From assembly GCA_964581385.1 (NCBI GenBank), contig CAZOOK010000012.1, forward strand, positions 71,620 through 135,619: 64,000 nucleotides of DNA, in the 5' to 3' direction. Positions within the stretch are counted from its first letter, which is position 1, and every line of letters begins with the position of its first letter. The notes beneath the pieces are model-generated. The model searched no databases, had not been told where the DNA came from, and was given only the letters and a program-made list of their open reading frames with translations. Of the stretch, positions 26,758 to 35,456 are shown piece after piece. This stretch comes from CAZOOK01 sp964581385 (lineage in GTDB: Bacteria; Pseudomonadota; Gammaproteobacteria; Nevskiales; Nevskiaceae). The position numbers were made by a program, and so were the translations under genes.

Positions 26758-27770
26758 GCCAGCACGCTGACGCGCACGGGTTCGCCGTCGGCGATCGCGA
26801 GTGCCGCCGCCGTTGCCGGAGGAATTGTGATCGTGTCCGCGAGTGGATCGCAGGCGCCCATTACGCAGCGAAAGTTCGTGAGCGACATATTGGCGATCAG
26901 GCACGACATGGTGCTGTCAGTGCGCGCATCGATCCGCGCCGGCAACACGTGCGAACGGCGGATCGTATGAATGTCGGCGAGCGGCGCTTCCACGGTCGGT
27001 CCGCCATCGAAGATATCGATGTAGTTCTGGTAGCGAAAGCCTTCTTGTTCCAATAACCCCAGCGCCGGCTGCGTATGCGGATGCACTTTGCCCATGACCG
27101 CCCGCGCCTCCGGCGACAACAATACCGCGTAAATCGGATGCTTCGGCATTAGCTCTGCGATGAACGCCTTGCTGCCCATGCCAACGATATGTTCTGCGCG
27201 CTCATAGTCGATCGAAAAAAAATGCCGGCCGAGCCCTTCCCAGAACGGCGAGCGACCGTTCTCATCGGATACGCCGCGCATTTCAGCGATCACCTTTTCC
27301 GCGAAGCGCCGCGGAAAATTTGCCATGAACAGGAAGCGACTCTTCGACAGCAGGCGTCCCGCGCCGCTGCTGCGGCAATCCGGCATCAGGAACAACGAGC
27401 ACAGCACCGCGGTTCCGGTGTAATCGTTGGCAAGATACAGCGTCGGGATCGGGTTGTAGACGCTGAGTTCGCGTGTCGCGTGCACGGTGACGCCGACATG
27501 GTAGTTGTAAAACGGCTCATCGAGACCGCAGGCCGCTTCGATCGCGCAACAGCCGACGATGCGATGGGCCGCTACATTTTCAAGCACGAACATATAGCGT
27601 TCGTGACCGGGCGTGGTGATGTTGGTTGCGAATGATCGTTCTGACACCTCGATCTTTCTTAACAGGAATTCAGGTACCGGCGGCAACGATGTGAAGCCAG
27701 CACCAGCACTGCGGGCCATCAGCACAAGCGCATCGAGATCGGATACGCAGATCGGCCGGATCAGCAGCAT
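26754..27770 (-). CDS. astA: Arginine N-succinyltransferase
   Basis: First enzyme of the arginine succinyltransferase pathway: arginine and succinyl-CoA give N2-succinylarginine. The 338-residue product begins MLLIRPICVSDLDALVLMA, with the family blocks AGAGFTSLPP, ENVAAHRIVGCCAIEA, YNYHVGVTVHATREL, FLMPDCRSSGAGRLLSKSR and ALGLLEQEGFRYQNYIDIFDGGPT. Only one astA copy is present, whereas some bacteria have paired subunits. It lies 28 bases after the thioesterase gene and overlaps the YdcF gene. Confidence 0.95.
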   Translation of the reverse strand: MLLIRPICVSDLDALVLMARSAGAGFTSLPPVPEFLLRKIEVSERSFATNITTPGHERYMFVLENVAAHRIVGCCAIEAACGLDEPFYNYHVGVTVHATRELSVYNPIPTLYLANDYTGTAVLCSLFLMPDCRSSGAGRLLSKSRFLFMANFPRRFAEKVIAEMRGVSDENGRSPFWEGLGRHFFSIDYERAEHIVGMGSKAFIAELMPKHPIYAVLLSPEARAVMGKVHPHTQPALGLLEQEGFRYQNYIDIFDGGPTVEAPLADIHTIRRSHVLPARIDARTDSTMSCLIANMSLTNFRCVMGACDPLADTITIPPATAAALAIADGEPVRVSVLA

Positions 27771-27798
27771 GGAAACTCCGGAATGCGCAAAATCATAT

Positions 27799-28272
27799 TT
27801 ATCGATTCTCCGACGATACAGCCTGATAGCCGGCGTGGTCGCTGACGATGCCGGGTGCGCCATGCTCCAGTGCTTCTCGCAGCTGCGCCGACAGCGGATG
27901 CTTGAGGAGCGTTTGCGCATCGACATGGACGTAGATGGTTTCGGCGCTTGCCAGCAATATTTCTTCGCCGGCGCGGCGGAATTCGACTCCGAGCGCGAAC
28001 GACGTGGTACCGATGCGATGAGTCGTGACGCGTGTTTCAAGCACGTCATCGAAGCGCGCCGATGCACGCCATTCGATCGTCTGTTTGACAAGTTGGTAAT
28101 CGAGTGTGTCGAGTGTGTACTTTGAGCGCATGCCTACCACGCGCATGAATTCGTTGACGGCGATACCGACGTATTCTCCGTAGCGGGCGTTGAATACAAC
28201 TTTCTGTGCGTCGCATTCACTGTAGCGCACACGCAGGTAATGGCGGAATGGAAGCGTATCCGCGGTGTTCAT
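27799..28272 (-). CDS. Acyl-CoA thioesterase, YbgC/4HBT hot-dog family
   Basis: A 157-residue single hot-dog protein. FRHYLRVRYSECDAQKVVFNARYGEYVG contains the active-site aspartate pattern of 4-hydroxybenzoyl-CoA thioesterase-like proteins (split here: YSECDAQKVVFNARY). Starts at 28290 (overlapping the M20 gene stop) and 28272 are both possible. In the middle of an arginine operon it could hydrolyse a CoA thioester, but this is speculation; such genes often travel with unrelated neighbours. Confidence 0.75.
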   Translation of the reverse strand: MNTADTLPFRHYLRVRYSECDAQKVVFNARYGEYVGIAVNEFMRVVGMRSKYTLDTLDYQLVKQTIEWRASARFDDVLETRVTTHRIGTTSFALGVEFRRAGEEILLASAETIYVHVDAQTLLKHPLSAQLREALEHGAPGIVSDHAGYQAVSSENR

Positions 28273-28280
28273 AGCAGGGT

Positions 28281-29495
28281 TTAATCCCATGTCAGTTCGT
28301 TATTGGCAAGCCGAAGCAACAGCAGGGCGCTGAGTCCGGCGCGTTCGGCAATGCTGGAAATTTTCATCCACTCGCGATCCGAGTGAATGTCGCCGCCGAC
28401 GACGCCGAGATTATCCACGTTTGGCAGACCGGCGGCGGCGAGATTGTTACCGTCGCAGCAGCCCCCGGTCGGACGGAATTGCAGATCGATGCCGATCTGA
28501 CGACCGCAATCACTGAGCAGCTCCTGCAGGCGCGCGGTGCCCGCGCTGACCGGCTTGGGCGCACGCGTGAACCCGCCACGCAATTCCAGCGCATAGCCAT
28601 CGTGCGTTTGTGCCGCTGCCAGCAGACGATCGAGTTCGCTGCGCAGCCAGTGCTCGTCGCCATGCGCGCCAGTGCGCACGTTGAACTTGAGTACGCATAA
28701 ATCGGGGACGATGTTGAGCGCGCCGCCGCCGTGTACATAGCCGACGTTGACGCTGAAATCGGTGCGGCGTCCGTTTAGCGCGTGCAGTTCGCTTGCCAAT
28801 CCGGCGGCCAACGCGATCGCGTTGCGCCCGTCTTCCGGATTGCGTCCGGCGTGTGCGGCGCGGCCACGCACAACAATATCGAAGTTGCCGCTACCTTTGC
28901 GTGCAGAAGCGAGGCCGCCATCGGCGAACGCAGGTTCGTAGACCAAGCCAAAATGATTGCGCGCGGCAGCTTCCGTCAGCAGCGGCGCCGAGCCGATCGA
29001 ACCGATTTCCTCGTCCGGATTCATCAGCACTTCCCATCCGATCCGTTCGCGATGCGGGCTTTGTTCGAGCAGCATCAGCGCCAGCCACATCACCAGCAGG
29101 CCACCCTTGAGATCGGCAACGCCGGGACCGTGCAGCGTGTCGCTCCCGCTTTGCTGCGCCTGTCGGAACGGATGGTCGGGTGCAAAAACGGTGTCCAGAT
29201 GGCCGCAGAGAAAAACGCGCAGTGGCGCCTCAGACCGCTTGCGGATGCGCAGCGCGCGCCCAAGGTCGCGGCTGCGCCATTCGCCACGATCATTCGTATC
29301 GCGATGCGGTGCGACATCCAGCCATTCCGCCTGTCCGCCGAGCGCGGCGAAACGTTCCGCCAGCCGCGCTGCAACCGCATTGACTCCTGCTGCGTTGAAG
29401 CTGCCGGAGTTGATGTTCGAAAGACGCAGCAACTCGTCCCGCAGTTCGGGAATCTGCGAATCGATCCAGCCGGTCGCCGGAAGCGTTGCGGTCAT
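28281..29495 (-). CDS. M20-family zinc hydrolase, candidate succinylglutamate desuccinylase substitute
   Basis: A 404-residue metallopeptidase-like amidohydrolase. Zinc ligands and catalytic residues are visible in CGHLDTVF, GPGVADLKGG, MNPDEEIGS, LVYEPAF and GGDIHSDREW. The dimerisation domain lies between (GRAAHAGRNPEDGRNAI, NIVPDLCVLKFNVRTG). The start at 29495 fits the family; a frame from 29687 is longer and unsupported. It is first in the leftward ast operon, where astE would be expected and is absent. M20 enzymes remove acyl groups from amino acids (for example ArgE, DapE, carboxypeptidase G2), so it is a natural candidate for the missing desuccinylase. That is inference. Confidence 0.85.
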   Translation of the reverse strand: MTATLPATGWIDSQIPELRDELLRLSNINSGSFNAAGVNAVAARLAERFAALGGQAEWLDVAPHRDTNDRGEWRSRDLGRALRIRKRSEAPLRVFLCGHLDTVFAPDHPFRQAQQSGSDTLHGPGVADLKGGLLVMWLALMLLEQSPHRERIGWEVLMNPDEEIGSIGSAPLLTEAAARNHFGLVYEPAFADGGLASARKGSGNFDIVVRGRAAHAGRNPEDGRNAIALAAGLASELHALNGRRTDFSVNVGYVHGGGALNIVPDLCVLKFNVRTGAHGDEHWLRSELDRLLAAAQTHDGYALELRGGFTRAPKPVSAGTARLQELLSDCGRQIGIDLQFRPTGGCCDGNNLAAAGLPNVDNLGVVGGDIHSDREWMKISSIAERAGLSALLLLRLANNELTWD

Positions 29496-29644
29496 GCAAT
29501 CGTATTTGCGCGGAAATGGACGCTTCCAGTGTAGCGCGCCCGTCGACACATGGAGCAGGCTGGTGCTGCATTGCACATTCGGCGCGGAGTTTGCTCCACT
29601 AGGGCGACAGCCGGCGTTCCTGGCGCAAAAAAGTTTGGACCGAA

Positions 29645-30469
29645 ATGAAGCTGCTGCGATATCTAGCGGTCGCATTGTTGCTGGCAAGCGTTTCCGTACA
29701 TGGTGCTGACCAGCCGCTGTGGGACAAATCGACGCTCAATGCCATCGTCAAGCGCGGTGAGCTGCGCGTTGGCCTCGAAGCGGGCTACATGCCGTTCGAG
29801 ATGCGCGATCGGCGCGGCGAGATCATCGGCTTTGATGTCGATCTGGCCAAGCTGATGGCTCATTACATGGGAGTCAAGGTCACCTTCGTCAACACGCAGT
29901 GGGACGGCATTATTCCCGCACTGCTCACCGATAAGTTCGACATTCTGATGTCCGGCATGACGATTACTCCGGAGCGCAATTTGCAAGTGAATTTTGCGCC
30001 GCCTTACGTGGTCATAGGCCAGACCGTGCTGCTGAATCGCAAATTTGCGGACCGCATTCACAGCTACAAGGATCTCAATTCACCGGAGTTCACCATTACT
30101 AGCAAGATAGGCACTACCGGCGAGATTGCCGCGCGCAGATATATTCCGAACGCGAAGCTAAAGACCTTCGAGACCGAGGCCGACGGCGCGCTCGAAGTAC
30201 GCAATGGCCGCGCGGCTGCGTTCGTCTACGACTTGCCGTTTAACACGGTCTACGCCGCGCAGTATCCCGATGCACTGGTACACCTGAAGGAGCCGTTCAC
30301 GCACGAGCCGCTCGGTTGGGCCGTACGCAAGGGCGATCCTGATTTTCTGAACTGGCTCGACAATTTCCTTGGCCAGATCCGCAATGACGGCACTTACGAC
30401 GCGCTTTACAAAAAATGGTTCGACGGCAGCGCATGGCTGAAGAACATCAACGGCGCGACGGTGCCGTGA
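29645..30469 (+). CDS. Amino-acid ABC transporter substrate-binding protein (SBP family 3)
   Basis: A 274-residue periplasmic protein with a signal peptide (residues 1-22, LAVALLLASVSVHGAD). The SBP family 3 signature is GYMPFEMRDRRGEIIGFDVDLAKLMA (pieces GYMPFEMRDR and GFDVDLAKLM), followed by VNTQWDGIIPALLTDKFDILMSG (pieces WDGIIPALL and KFDILMSGMT). The end reads NDGTYDALYKKWFDG. It is transcribed divergently from the ast operon across a 149-base spacer and in line with the permease and ATPase genes at 32.7 and 33.6 kb. Ligand likely a polar amino acid; arginine is suggested only by the neighbourhood. Confidence 0.9.
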   Translation: MKLLRYLAVALLLASVSVHGADQPLWDKSTLNAIVKRGELRVGLEAGYMPFEMRDRRGEIIGFDVDLAKLMAHYMGVKVTFVNTQWDGIIPALLTDKFDILMSGMTITPERNLQVNFAPPYVVIGQTVLLNRKFADRIHSYKDLNSPEFTITSKIGTTGEIAARRYIPNAKLKTFETEADGALEVRNGRAAAFVYDLPFNTVYAAQYPDALVHLKEPFTHEPLGWAVRKGDPDFLNWLDNFLGQIRNDGTYDALYKKWFDGSAWLKNINGATVP

Positions 30470-30539
30470 GGTTCCATGCGTTGGCGTGGCGACGTCGTGG
30501 AATGCGTTTCCTTCCTTAAGCGACAACCATTCGTCGCAC

Positions 30540-30810
30540 TAGGGCCTGTTAACACTCACTTTGACCGCTGCGACGGAGACCGTATGGGCACAGCGCGAGG
30601 AACGAACGACGTGGTGTACTTGACGTACACGAGGAGTGAGAGACGTGGCGCTGTGCCCATACGGTCCCGTCCCTTCGGGTTGCGCTCAAAAGGGCGCCAT
30701 GCCGCGTTGCGCCTCGCTCATGTGGATTCACCACACTTCGCTCGCCGCGCCTTGCCTGGCGCCCTTTTGGGCAGCAACGCTGCGGTTAAAGTGAGTGTTA
30801 ACAGGCCCTA
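30540..30810 (+). repeat. 271-bp nested inverted repeat element, copy B
   Basis: Same length and orientation as the element at 12718-12988. The outer arms 30540-30559 and 30791-30810 are a perfect 20-bp inverted repeat, continued by TTTGACCGC and its near-complement. A first inner hairpin pairs 30578-30596 with 30648-30666 perfectly and encloses TGTACTTGACGTAC. A second pairs AAAAGGGCGCCA near 30689 with TGGCGCCCTTTT near 30757, with an apical ATGTGG/CCACAC stem. TCCCTTCGGGTTGC and TTGGGCAGCAACGC are shared with copy A, while most stem sequences differ but still pair. It fills the gap between the binding-protein gene and the DUF885 gene. Confidence 0.85.
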
Positions 30811-30832
30811 ATTCGTGACAGGAGGAGTCCGC

Positions 30833-32632
30833 GTGCACCGGATTCGTTTGACTGCCATCGGCTTCGCATTCGGCGCTGCCATCTATACGGGGGCGCCCGT
30901 TGTCGCGTCGGAGATGCCAGCCAGCGACGCCGGTGTGCGCCTCAAGGCTGCAAATGCGTTGCTCGCCGAAGAGTGGGAATGGCAATTGCGCGAGAACCCG
31001 GAGCTGGCCACGACCATTGGGGATTATCGTTACAACGACCGCTGGATCGACCAGTCACCGGCTCATGTCGAGCGGCAGCGGCGGGATATCGAGGAGTTCC
31101 TGGCGCGTTTTCAGGGCATCGATACGACTGGTTTTGCTGAGCAGGACAGGCTTAACAATGAGCTGATGGTGCGCGATCTGCGCGACCGTCTGCGGTCGAT
31201 CGCGCTTAAGAACTACGAGATGCCGCTCGATCAGATGAATGGTCTGCATCTGGAGATTCTGCAGATCGTGGATCAGATGCCCTTCGACAGCACGCGGCAC
31301 TATGAGGATTACCTCGCGCGTCTGCAGAGCGTCCCGCGCCTGTTCGATCAGATCATCGAAACGCTCAGACAGGGCGAGAAAGACGGGTTGCTGCCGCCGG
31401 CATATCTGCTCGCCAAAGTTGCAAAGCAGTGCGAAGCAATCGCCCGGCCCGCCGGGGAAGCGAGCGTGTTCGCGAGACCGTTGACGAAATTTCCCGACTC
31501 GGTGCCGATGGCCGAGCGCAAACCGCTCCACGATGCCATCGTTGCGACCATCGACGCTGAAGTGCGTCCGGCCTATCGCAGGCTCGGAGCCTTCGTCGCC
31601 AAGGAATACGCGCCGCGCGGGCGTATTCAGCCCGGCATTTGGGTGTTTCCAGATGGCGCTGAGCGCTATCGTTTCGCGATCCACGAAATGACCACGACCA
31701 GCATGGATCCGGAGCAGATTCATGCGCTGGGTCTGCGGGAAGTGGCGCGCATCGAGGGTGAAATGACCGCGATCGCCCGTGCGCAAGGTTACAGCGACCT
31801 GAAAGCTTTCCGCGCGGACTTGAAAGCTGATCCGAAAATGCATGCGAGTTCCGGCGAACAGATTCTCGAACTGTATCGCCGCTACATCGCGCAGATGTTG
31901 CCGGAGCTGCCAAAACTGTTTGGTCTGTTACCGAAAACAGATGTGCGTGTGATGGCCGTGCAGACGTATCGCCAAAAGGAAGCGGCGGCCGCCGAATATG
32001 AACAGGGCACGCCGGATGGTTCCCGGCCGGGCGCGATCTACGTCAACACCAGTGATTTCCGCAAGCGCCCGCTGACCACGATCGAATCGACCGCTTATCA
32101 TGAGGGTGTGCCGGGGCATCATCTGCAAATATCGATTGCGCAGGCATTGCCCAACCTGCCGCAGCAGCGCCGGCAGGCCGACTACAACGCTTATGCCGAG
32201 GGTTGGGCGCTGTACACCGAAAGGCTTGCCAAGGACATGGGTTTCTACAAAGATCCCAATAGCGACTTTGGCCGCCTATGCAACGAACTGCTGCGCGCGG
32301 ACCGGCTGGTTCTTGATACCGGCGTCCACTACAAGCGCTGGACGCGCGCGCAGATGGTCACATTTTTTCGCGAGCACTCCTGCGAGGCGGAGTCGGAAAT
32401 ACAGGCCGAAACCGATCGCTATATCACATGGCCGGCGCAAGCGCTCGGCTACAAGCTCGGCGAGCTCAAGTTCCTTGAGCTGCGCGCGCGCGCTCAGCGC
32501 GTGCTCGGCAACCGATTCGACATGCGCGCTTTCCACGACCAAATGCTCGACGGTGGAGCGCTGCCGCTGGATGTGCTCGAATCACGTTTCAATGGCTGGC
32601 TGGAATCCAGGAAGCAAGCCGCCACGTCATAA
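30833..32632 (+). CDS. DUF885 family metallopeptidase-like protein, exported
   Basis: A 599-residue protein with an N-terminal hydrophobic segment (RIRLTAIGFAFGAAIYTG) consistent with export. DUF885 proteins are predicted zinc peptidases. The HEGVPGHH site lies near residue 425 (TAYHEGVPGHHLQ) and the second metal-ligand block is YAEGWALYTERLA. GYKLGELKFLELR near the C terminus is also typical. The GTG at 30833 was chosen because AGGAGG lies seven bases upstream; an earlier in-frame GTG at 30815 would place this ribosome site inside the gene. It interrupts the ABC importer genes and could supply amino acids or peptides for uptake (inference). Confidence 0.85.
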   Translation: MHRIRLTAIGFAFGAAIYTGAPVVASEMPASDAGVRLKAANALLAEEWEWQLRENPELATTIGDYRYNDRWIDQSPAHVERQRRDIEEFLARFQGIDTTGFAEQDRLNNELMVRDLRDRLRSIALKNYEMPLDQMNGLHLEILQIVDQMPFDSTRHYEDYLARLQSVPRLFDQIIETLRQGEKDGLLPPAYLLAKVAKQCEAIARPAGEASVFARPLTKFPDSVPMAERKPLHDAIVATIDAEVRPAYRRLGAFVAKEYAPRGRIQPGIWVFPDGAERYRFAIHEMTTTSMDPEQIHALGLREVARIEGEMTAIARAQGYSDLKAFRADLKADPKMHASSGEQILELYRRYIAQMLPELPKLFGLLPKTDVRVMAVQTYRQKEAAAAEYEQGTPDGSRPGAIYVNTSDFRKRPLTTIESTAYHEGVPGHHLQISIAQALPNLPQQRRQADYNAYAEGWALYTERLAKDMGFYKDPNSDFGRLCNELLRADRLVLDTGVHYKRWTRAQMVTFFREHSCEAESEIQAETDRYITWPAQALGYKLGELKFLELRARAQRVLGNRFDMRAFHDQMLDGGALPLDVLESRFNGWLESRKQAATS

Positions 32633-32656
32633 AAGCAGTTAACGCGGGGGGAAACG

Positions 32657-33607
32657 ATGAGCGGTTCCCGATCTTCGTGGCGCGGTCATCTGGTTGCCGC
32701 GGGCGTCCTCTTTGCGCTGGCGGCGGTGATCGGCATTTCCGGCAAGCGCGTCGATTACAACTGGAACTGGCAGCGCGTACCGCAGTATCTGATCAGCACC
32801 GAAGGCGACCCGCTACCCGCGCCGTTTGACGGCTTCGTCGCGTTGTCATCCGACGGAAAGAGCATCACGTTGACTGCGCTCAAAGGCTCGGATACCGCCA
32901 CAATCAGCGGCTATAGCGAAGTGCTGGTCGGCGAGGGCGATCTTGTGTTCCAGGGAGATCCGGTTGCGCGCAAGGCACACATCGGTGCGGGACCGCTGGC
33001 GAAAGGCTTGTGGCTGACACTGGAAATCTCGGTGGTATCGCTGCTGTTCTCGATCGTGCTCGGATTTGTCGCCGGACTTGCGCGTATCGCACGCAGCGTC
33101 GCGGTGCGCGATCTGGCGGCCGTCTACGTCGAAGTGATTCGCGGGACACCGTTGCTGGTGCAGATTTTCATCGTTTATTTTTTCATCGGCACGGTGCTGA
33201 AGCTGTCGGCATTTGCGGCCGGGGTCGTCGCACTGTCGGTCTTCACCGGCGCGTATGTCGCCGAGATCGTGCGTGCCGGCATTCAGGCGGTTCCGAAAGG
33301 ACAGACTGAAGCGGCGCAAAGTCTCGGCCTATCAGGTTTCCAAACGCTGCGCTACGTGGTGCTGCCGCAAGCGACGAAAAAGATTCTGCCGCCGCTCGCG
33401 GGTCAGTTCATTAATCTCATCAAGGATTCGTCGCTGGTATCGGTGATGGCGTTGACGGACCTTACCAAGGCCGGCCGCGAAGTAGTCAGTTCGACATTCA
33501 GTCCGTTTGAAGTCTGGTTCACCGTTGCGGCCATGTATCTGCTCCTCACTGGTGGCCTGTCGTGGGCCGTGCAGCGGATGGAGCGCAGGATGGCGCGCCA
33601 TGACTGA
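32657..33607 (+). CDS. Amino-acid ABC transporter permease, HisM-type
   Basis: A 316-residue inner-membrane permease. After an N-terminal membrane helix (residues 10-28) comes a roughly 80-residue soluble insert before the transport core, which starts near residue 112 (LAKGLWLTLEISVVSLLFS). The conserved EAA loop that contacts the ATPase is GQTEAAQSLGLSGFQTLRYV, followed by VLPQATKKILPPL and LIKDSSLVSVM. RGTPLLVQIFIVYF is a family hallmark. The extra periplasmic domain is longer than in minimal HisM/GlnP permeases. The stop overlaps the ATPase start. Confidence 0.92.
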   Translation: MSGSRSSWRGHLVAAGVLFALAAVIGISGKRVDYNWNWQRVPQYLISTEGDPLPAPFDGFVALSSDGKSITLTALKGSDTATISGYSEVLVGEGDLVFQGDPVARKAHIGAGPLAKGLWLTLEISVVSLLFSIVLGFVAGLARIARSVAVRDLAAVYVEVIRGTPLLVQIFIVYFFIGTVLKLSAFAAGVVALSVFTGAYVAEIVRAGIQAVPKGQTEAAQSLGLSGFQTLRYVVLPQATKKILPPLAGQFINLIKDSSLVSVMALTDLTKAGREVVSSTFSPFEVWFTVAAMYLLLTGGLSWAVQRMERRMARHD

Positions 33608-34355
33608 ATCCAGTACGGACGTGCTCATCCGCACCAGCGCGATCGAGAAGCGTTATCCAAATGGAACACTCGCGCTGAAGGGCGCTTCGCTGGCCGTCGC
33701 GCGTGGAGAGGTCGTCGTTATTATCGGGCCGAGCGGTTCCGGAAAATCGACGCTGCTGCGCACACTCAATGGGCTTGAACCGATTACCGGCGGCGAAATT
33801 GTCGTCGACGGACACGTGCTGCACGAACGCGCCGCCGACCTGCGCGCGCTGCGCAAGCGCGTTGGCATGGTGTTCCAGCAATTCAATCTATTTCCACATC
33901 TGACCGCTCTGGAGAACCTCACGCTCGCCCCGCGCAAGGTGCTTGGTCTTGGTGCTGCGGAAGCCGCAGCGCGCGCTCGTGCGCTGCTGGTCAAGGTTGG
34001 CCTCGCCGACAAGGCCGACAGTTATCCCGCCCAGCTTTCCGGCGGCCAGCAGCAGCGGGTTGCCATTGCGCGCGCGCTGGCGATGCAGCCGGCGGTGATG
34101 CTGTTCGACGAGCCCACCAGCTCGCTCGATCCGGAAATGGTCGGCGAAGTCCTCGATGTGATGAAGCAGCTCGCCGCCGAGGGCATGACTATGTGCGTGG
34201 TCACGCACGAAATGGGCTTTGCACGCGCCGTTGCCGATCGCGTGGTGTTTATGGACGGCGGCGAGATTCTGTGCGAGGACGTACCGGACGTTTTTTTCGA
34301 TGCTCCGCGCAATGAGCGATTGAAGCTATTTCTGCGGCAGGTGCTGAAGATGTGA
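33600..34355 (+). CDS. Amino-acid ABC transporter ATP-binding protein, GlnQ/HisP-type
   Basis: A 251-residue ATPase that powers the importer. Walker A is GPSGSGKST near residue 41, the Q-loop is VFQQFNLFPHLT, the signature is LSGGQQQRVAIARAL, Walker B is VMLFDEPTSSLDPE, and the switch histidine is in VVTHEMGFA. The start at 33600 overlaps the permease stop (ATGACTGA). No regulatory C-terminal domain is present. Confidence 0.94.
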   Translation: MTESSTDVLIRTSAIEKRYPNGTLALKGASLAVARGEVVVIIGPSGSGKSTLLRTLNGLEPITGGEIVVDGHVLHERAADLRALRKRVGMVFQQFNLFPHLTALENLTLAPRKVLGLGAAEAAARARALLVKVGLADKADSYPAQLSGGQQQRVAIARALAMQPAVMLFDEPTSSLDPEMVGEVLDVMKQLAAEGMTMCVVTHEMGFARAVADRVVFMDGGEILCEDVPDVFFDAPRNERLKLFLRQVLKM

Positions 34356-34731
34356 TGAGCAGAAAACAGGCTACCCGCCATTGCTGACGCTCTCGCTCCT
34401 CTTATGTTCGATAGCGCACAGATGTTCCTGTTGATCGAGCCTATTCTCTTGCGCTCTGCTCAGAAGGCGGCAATGAAACAAAAACATCAAAGGCGCACCC
34501 CACCGAATCTCCGCAAGATCGCCGGAACGATCGGCGTAGTGCCAAACCTGCATCGGCCCACCCGCCCAACTCGCAGATGCACAAATGGCTGAGCAAGGCG
34601 CCGGGCGCCTCGGAAAGCAACCGTTCGAGTCGTTCAAAGAGAATGGTTATGGTGCTACTGAACGCAGAGTCGCTCGATCGGTCCCGGTAAGCTCACGTAT
34701 AGCGCATGATTTGACAGCTGAAGATCGTCGC
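34356..34731. other. AT-richer spacer, no gene supported
   Basis: About 375 bases after the ABC ATPase gene. Reading frames on both strands are short and have no ribosome sites or recognisable motifs. Base composition is noticeably less GC-rich than the preceding operons. Confidence 0.4.
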
Positions 34732-35121
34732 ATGTCACGCTTGGCTTTTCTATTCGAGAATCTGAGCGAACTGCTATTTTTCGGAGCCGCATTATTCCTT
34801 TCGATTGCAGCGTTCTTGTTCATATTCAGTCTGAGGTACGTCGACGCTGGCGGCGGTATCTACGAGAACGTAGTGCTGACACTTGCGCTGTCTGGGATCA
34901 GCATGGCGGGCTTGTCGATGACGCTGGGATGGACTGGCAGCAAATGCCGGACGACGGTTTATCAGGTCAAAACGCCATTGTCTGCCAATGCAAAAAATTA
35001 TTCTCCTGACCGCCCGACGCCATCCCCCATCGGCCGTCCCTTGATGGGGTCGTCCGTTGATAGAGCCGTCCTCGTTCATTCGCGTCGTCGATCCACCGGA
35101 ATATATCAACCCCAGCGTTGA
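34732..35121 (+). CDS. Possible small membrane protein, C terminus doubtful
   Basis: A reading frame of 129 codons starting MSRLAFLFENLSELLFF. Two hydrophobic helices are plausible (about residues 10-34 and 44-64, FFGAALFLSIAAFLFIFSL and LTLALSGISMAGLSMTLG). The last 55 residues are basic and unlike a natural domain, so the frame may have drifted after a mutation. I do not recognise a family, and no clear ribosome site precedes it. Confidence 0.35.
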   Translation: MSRLAFLFENLSELLFFGAALFLSIAAFLFIFSLRYVDAGGGIYENVVLTLALSGISMAGLSMTLGWTGSKCRTTVYQVKTPLSANAKNYSPDRPTPSPIGRPLMGSSVDRAVLVHSRRRSTGIYQPQR

Positions 35122-35290
35122 CATCCATCTGCGAATGGCGGCCGGTCACTCCAAGCCGAACTCGACCGCGTTCACGAATATCATTCAGACATAGATATAG
35201 AGTGCACTGATAGTCGCTGGAATCGGTGCGATCAAAGCGATCTGTTCATTGGCGGCGCAGATCAATACCAGAATTGAAGTGAATAAATAG
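35057..35290 (+). pseudogene. Possible decayed gene remnant with internal stops
   Basis: One frame reads sensible protein sequence (pieces FIRVVDPPEYINPSVDIHLR and MAAGHSKPNSTAFTNIIQT), hits two closely spaced TAG codons at 35192 and 35198, then continues as SALIVAGIGAIKAICSLAAQ before a final TAG. No start codon other than TTG is available. It may be the eroded end of the upstream frame or of another gene. Family not recognised. Confidence 0.3.
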
Positions 35291-35456
35291 AGACCGGCAG
35301 CTCAATAGCCTTTTTAGCCACGCTATTGTTAGTGAAAAAAGCCTGACGGTGCGGCACCGTACCGACATCTATTTTTTTTACGTGCATTCTTCCTCAGATG
35401 GCCCTGCCAATATCGCCGGCAGCCACTTGAAATGATTTCATATAAGGAATGCAATA
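35291..35456. other. Leader region of the DUF4397 lipoprotein gene
   Basis: AT-rich 166 bases with no gene. ATAAGGAATGCAATA just before 35457 gives a ribosome site (AAGGAA). No consensus promoter is obvious. Confidence 0.35.

Noticed and set aside
29496..29644. ArgR operator between the ast operon and the binding-protein gene
   Set aside because: No pair of half-sites resembling the ARG box with correct spacing could be found.
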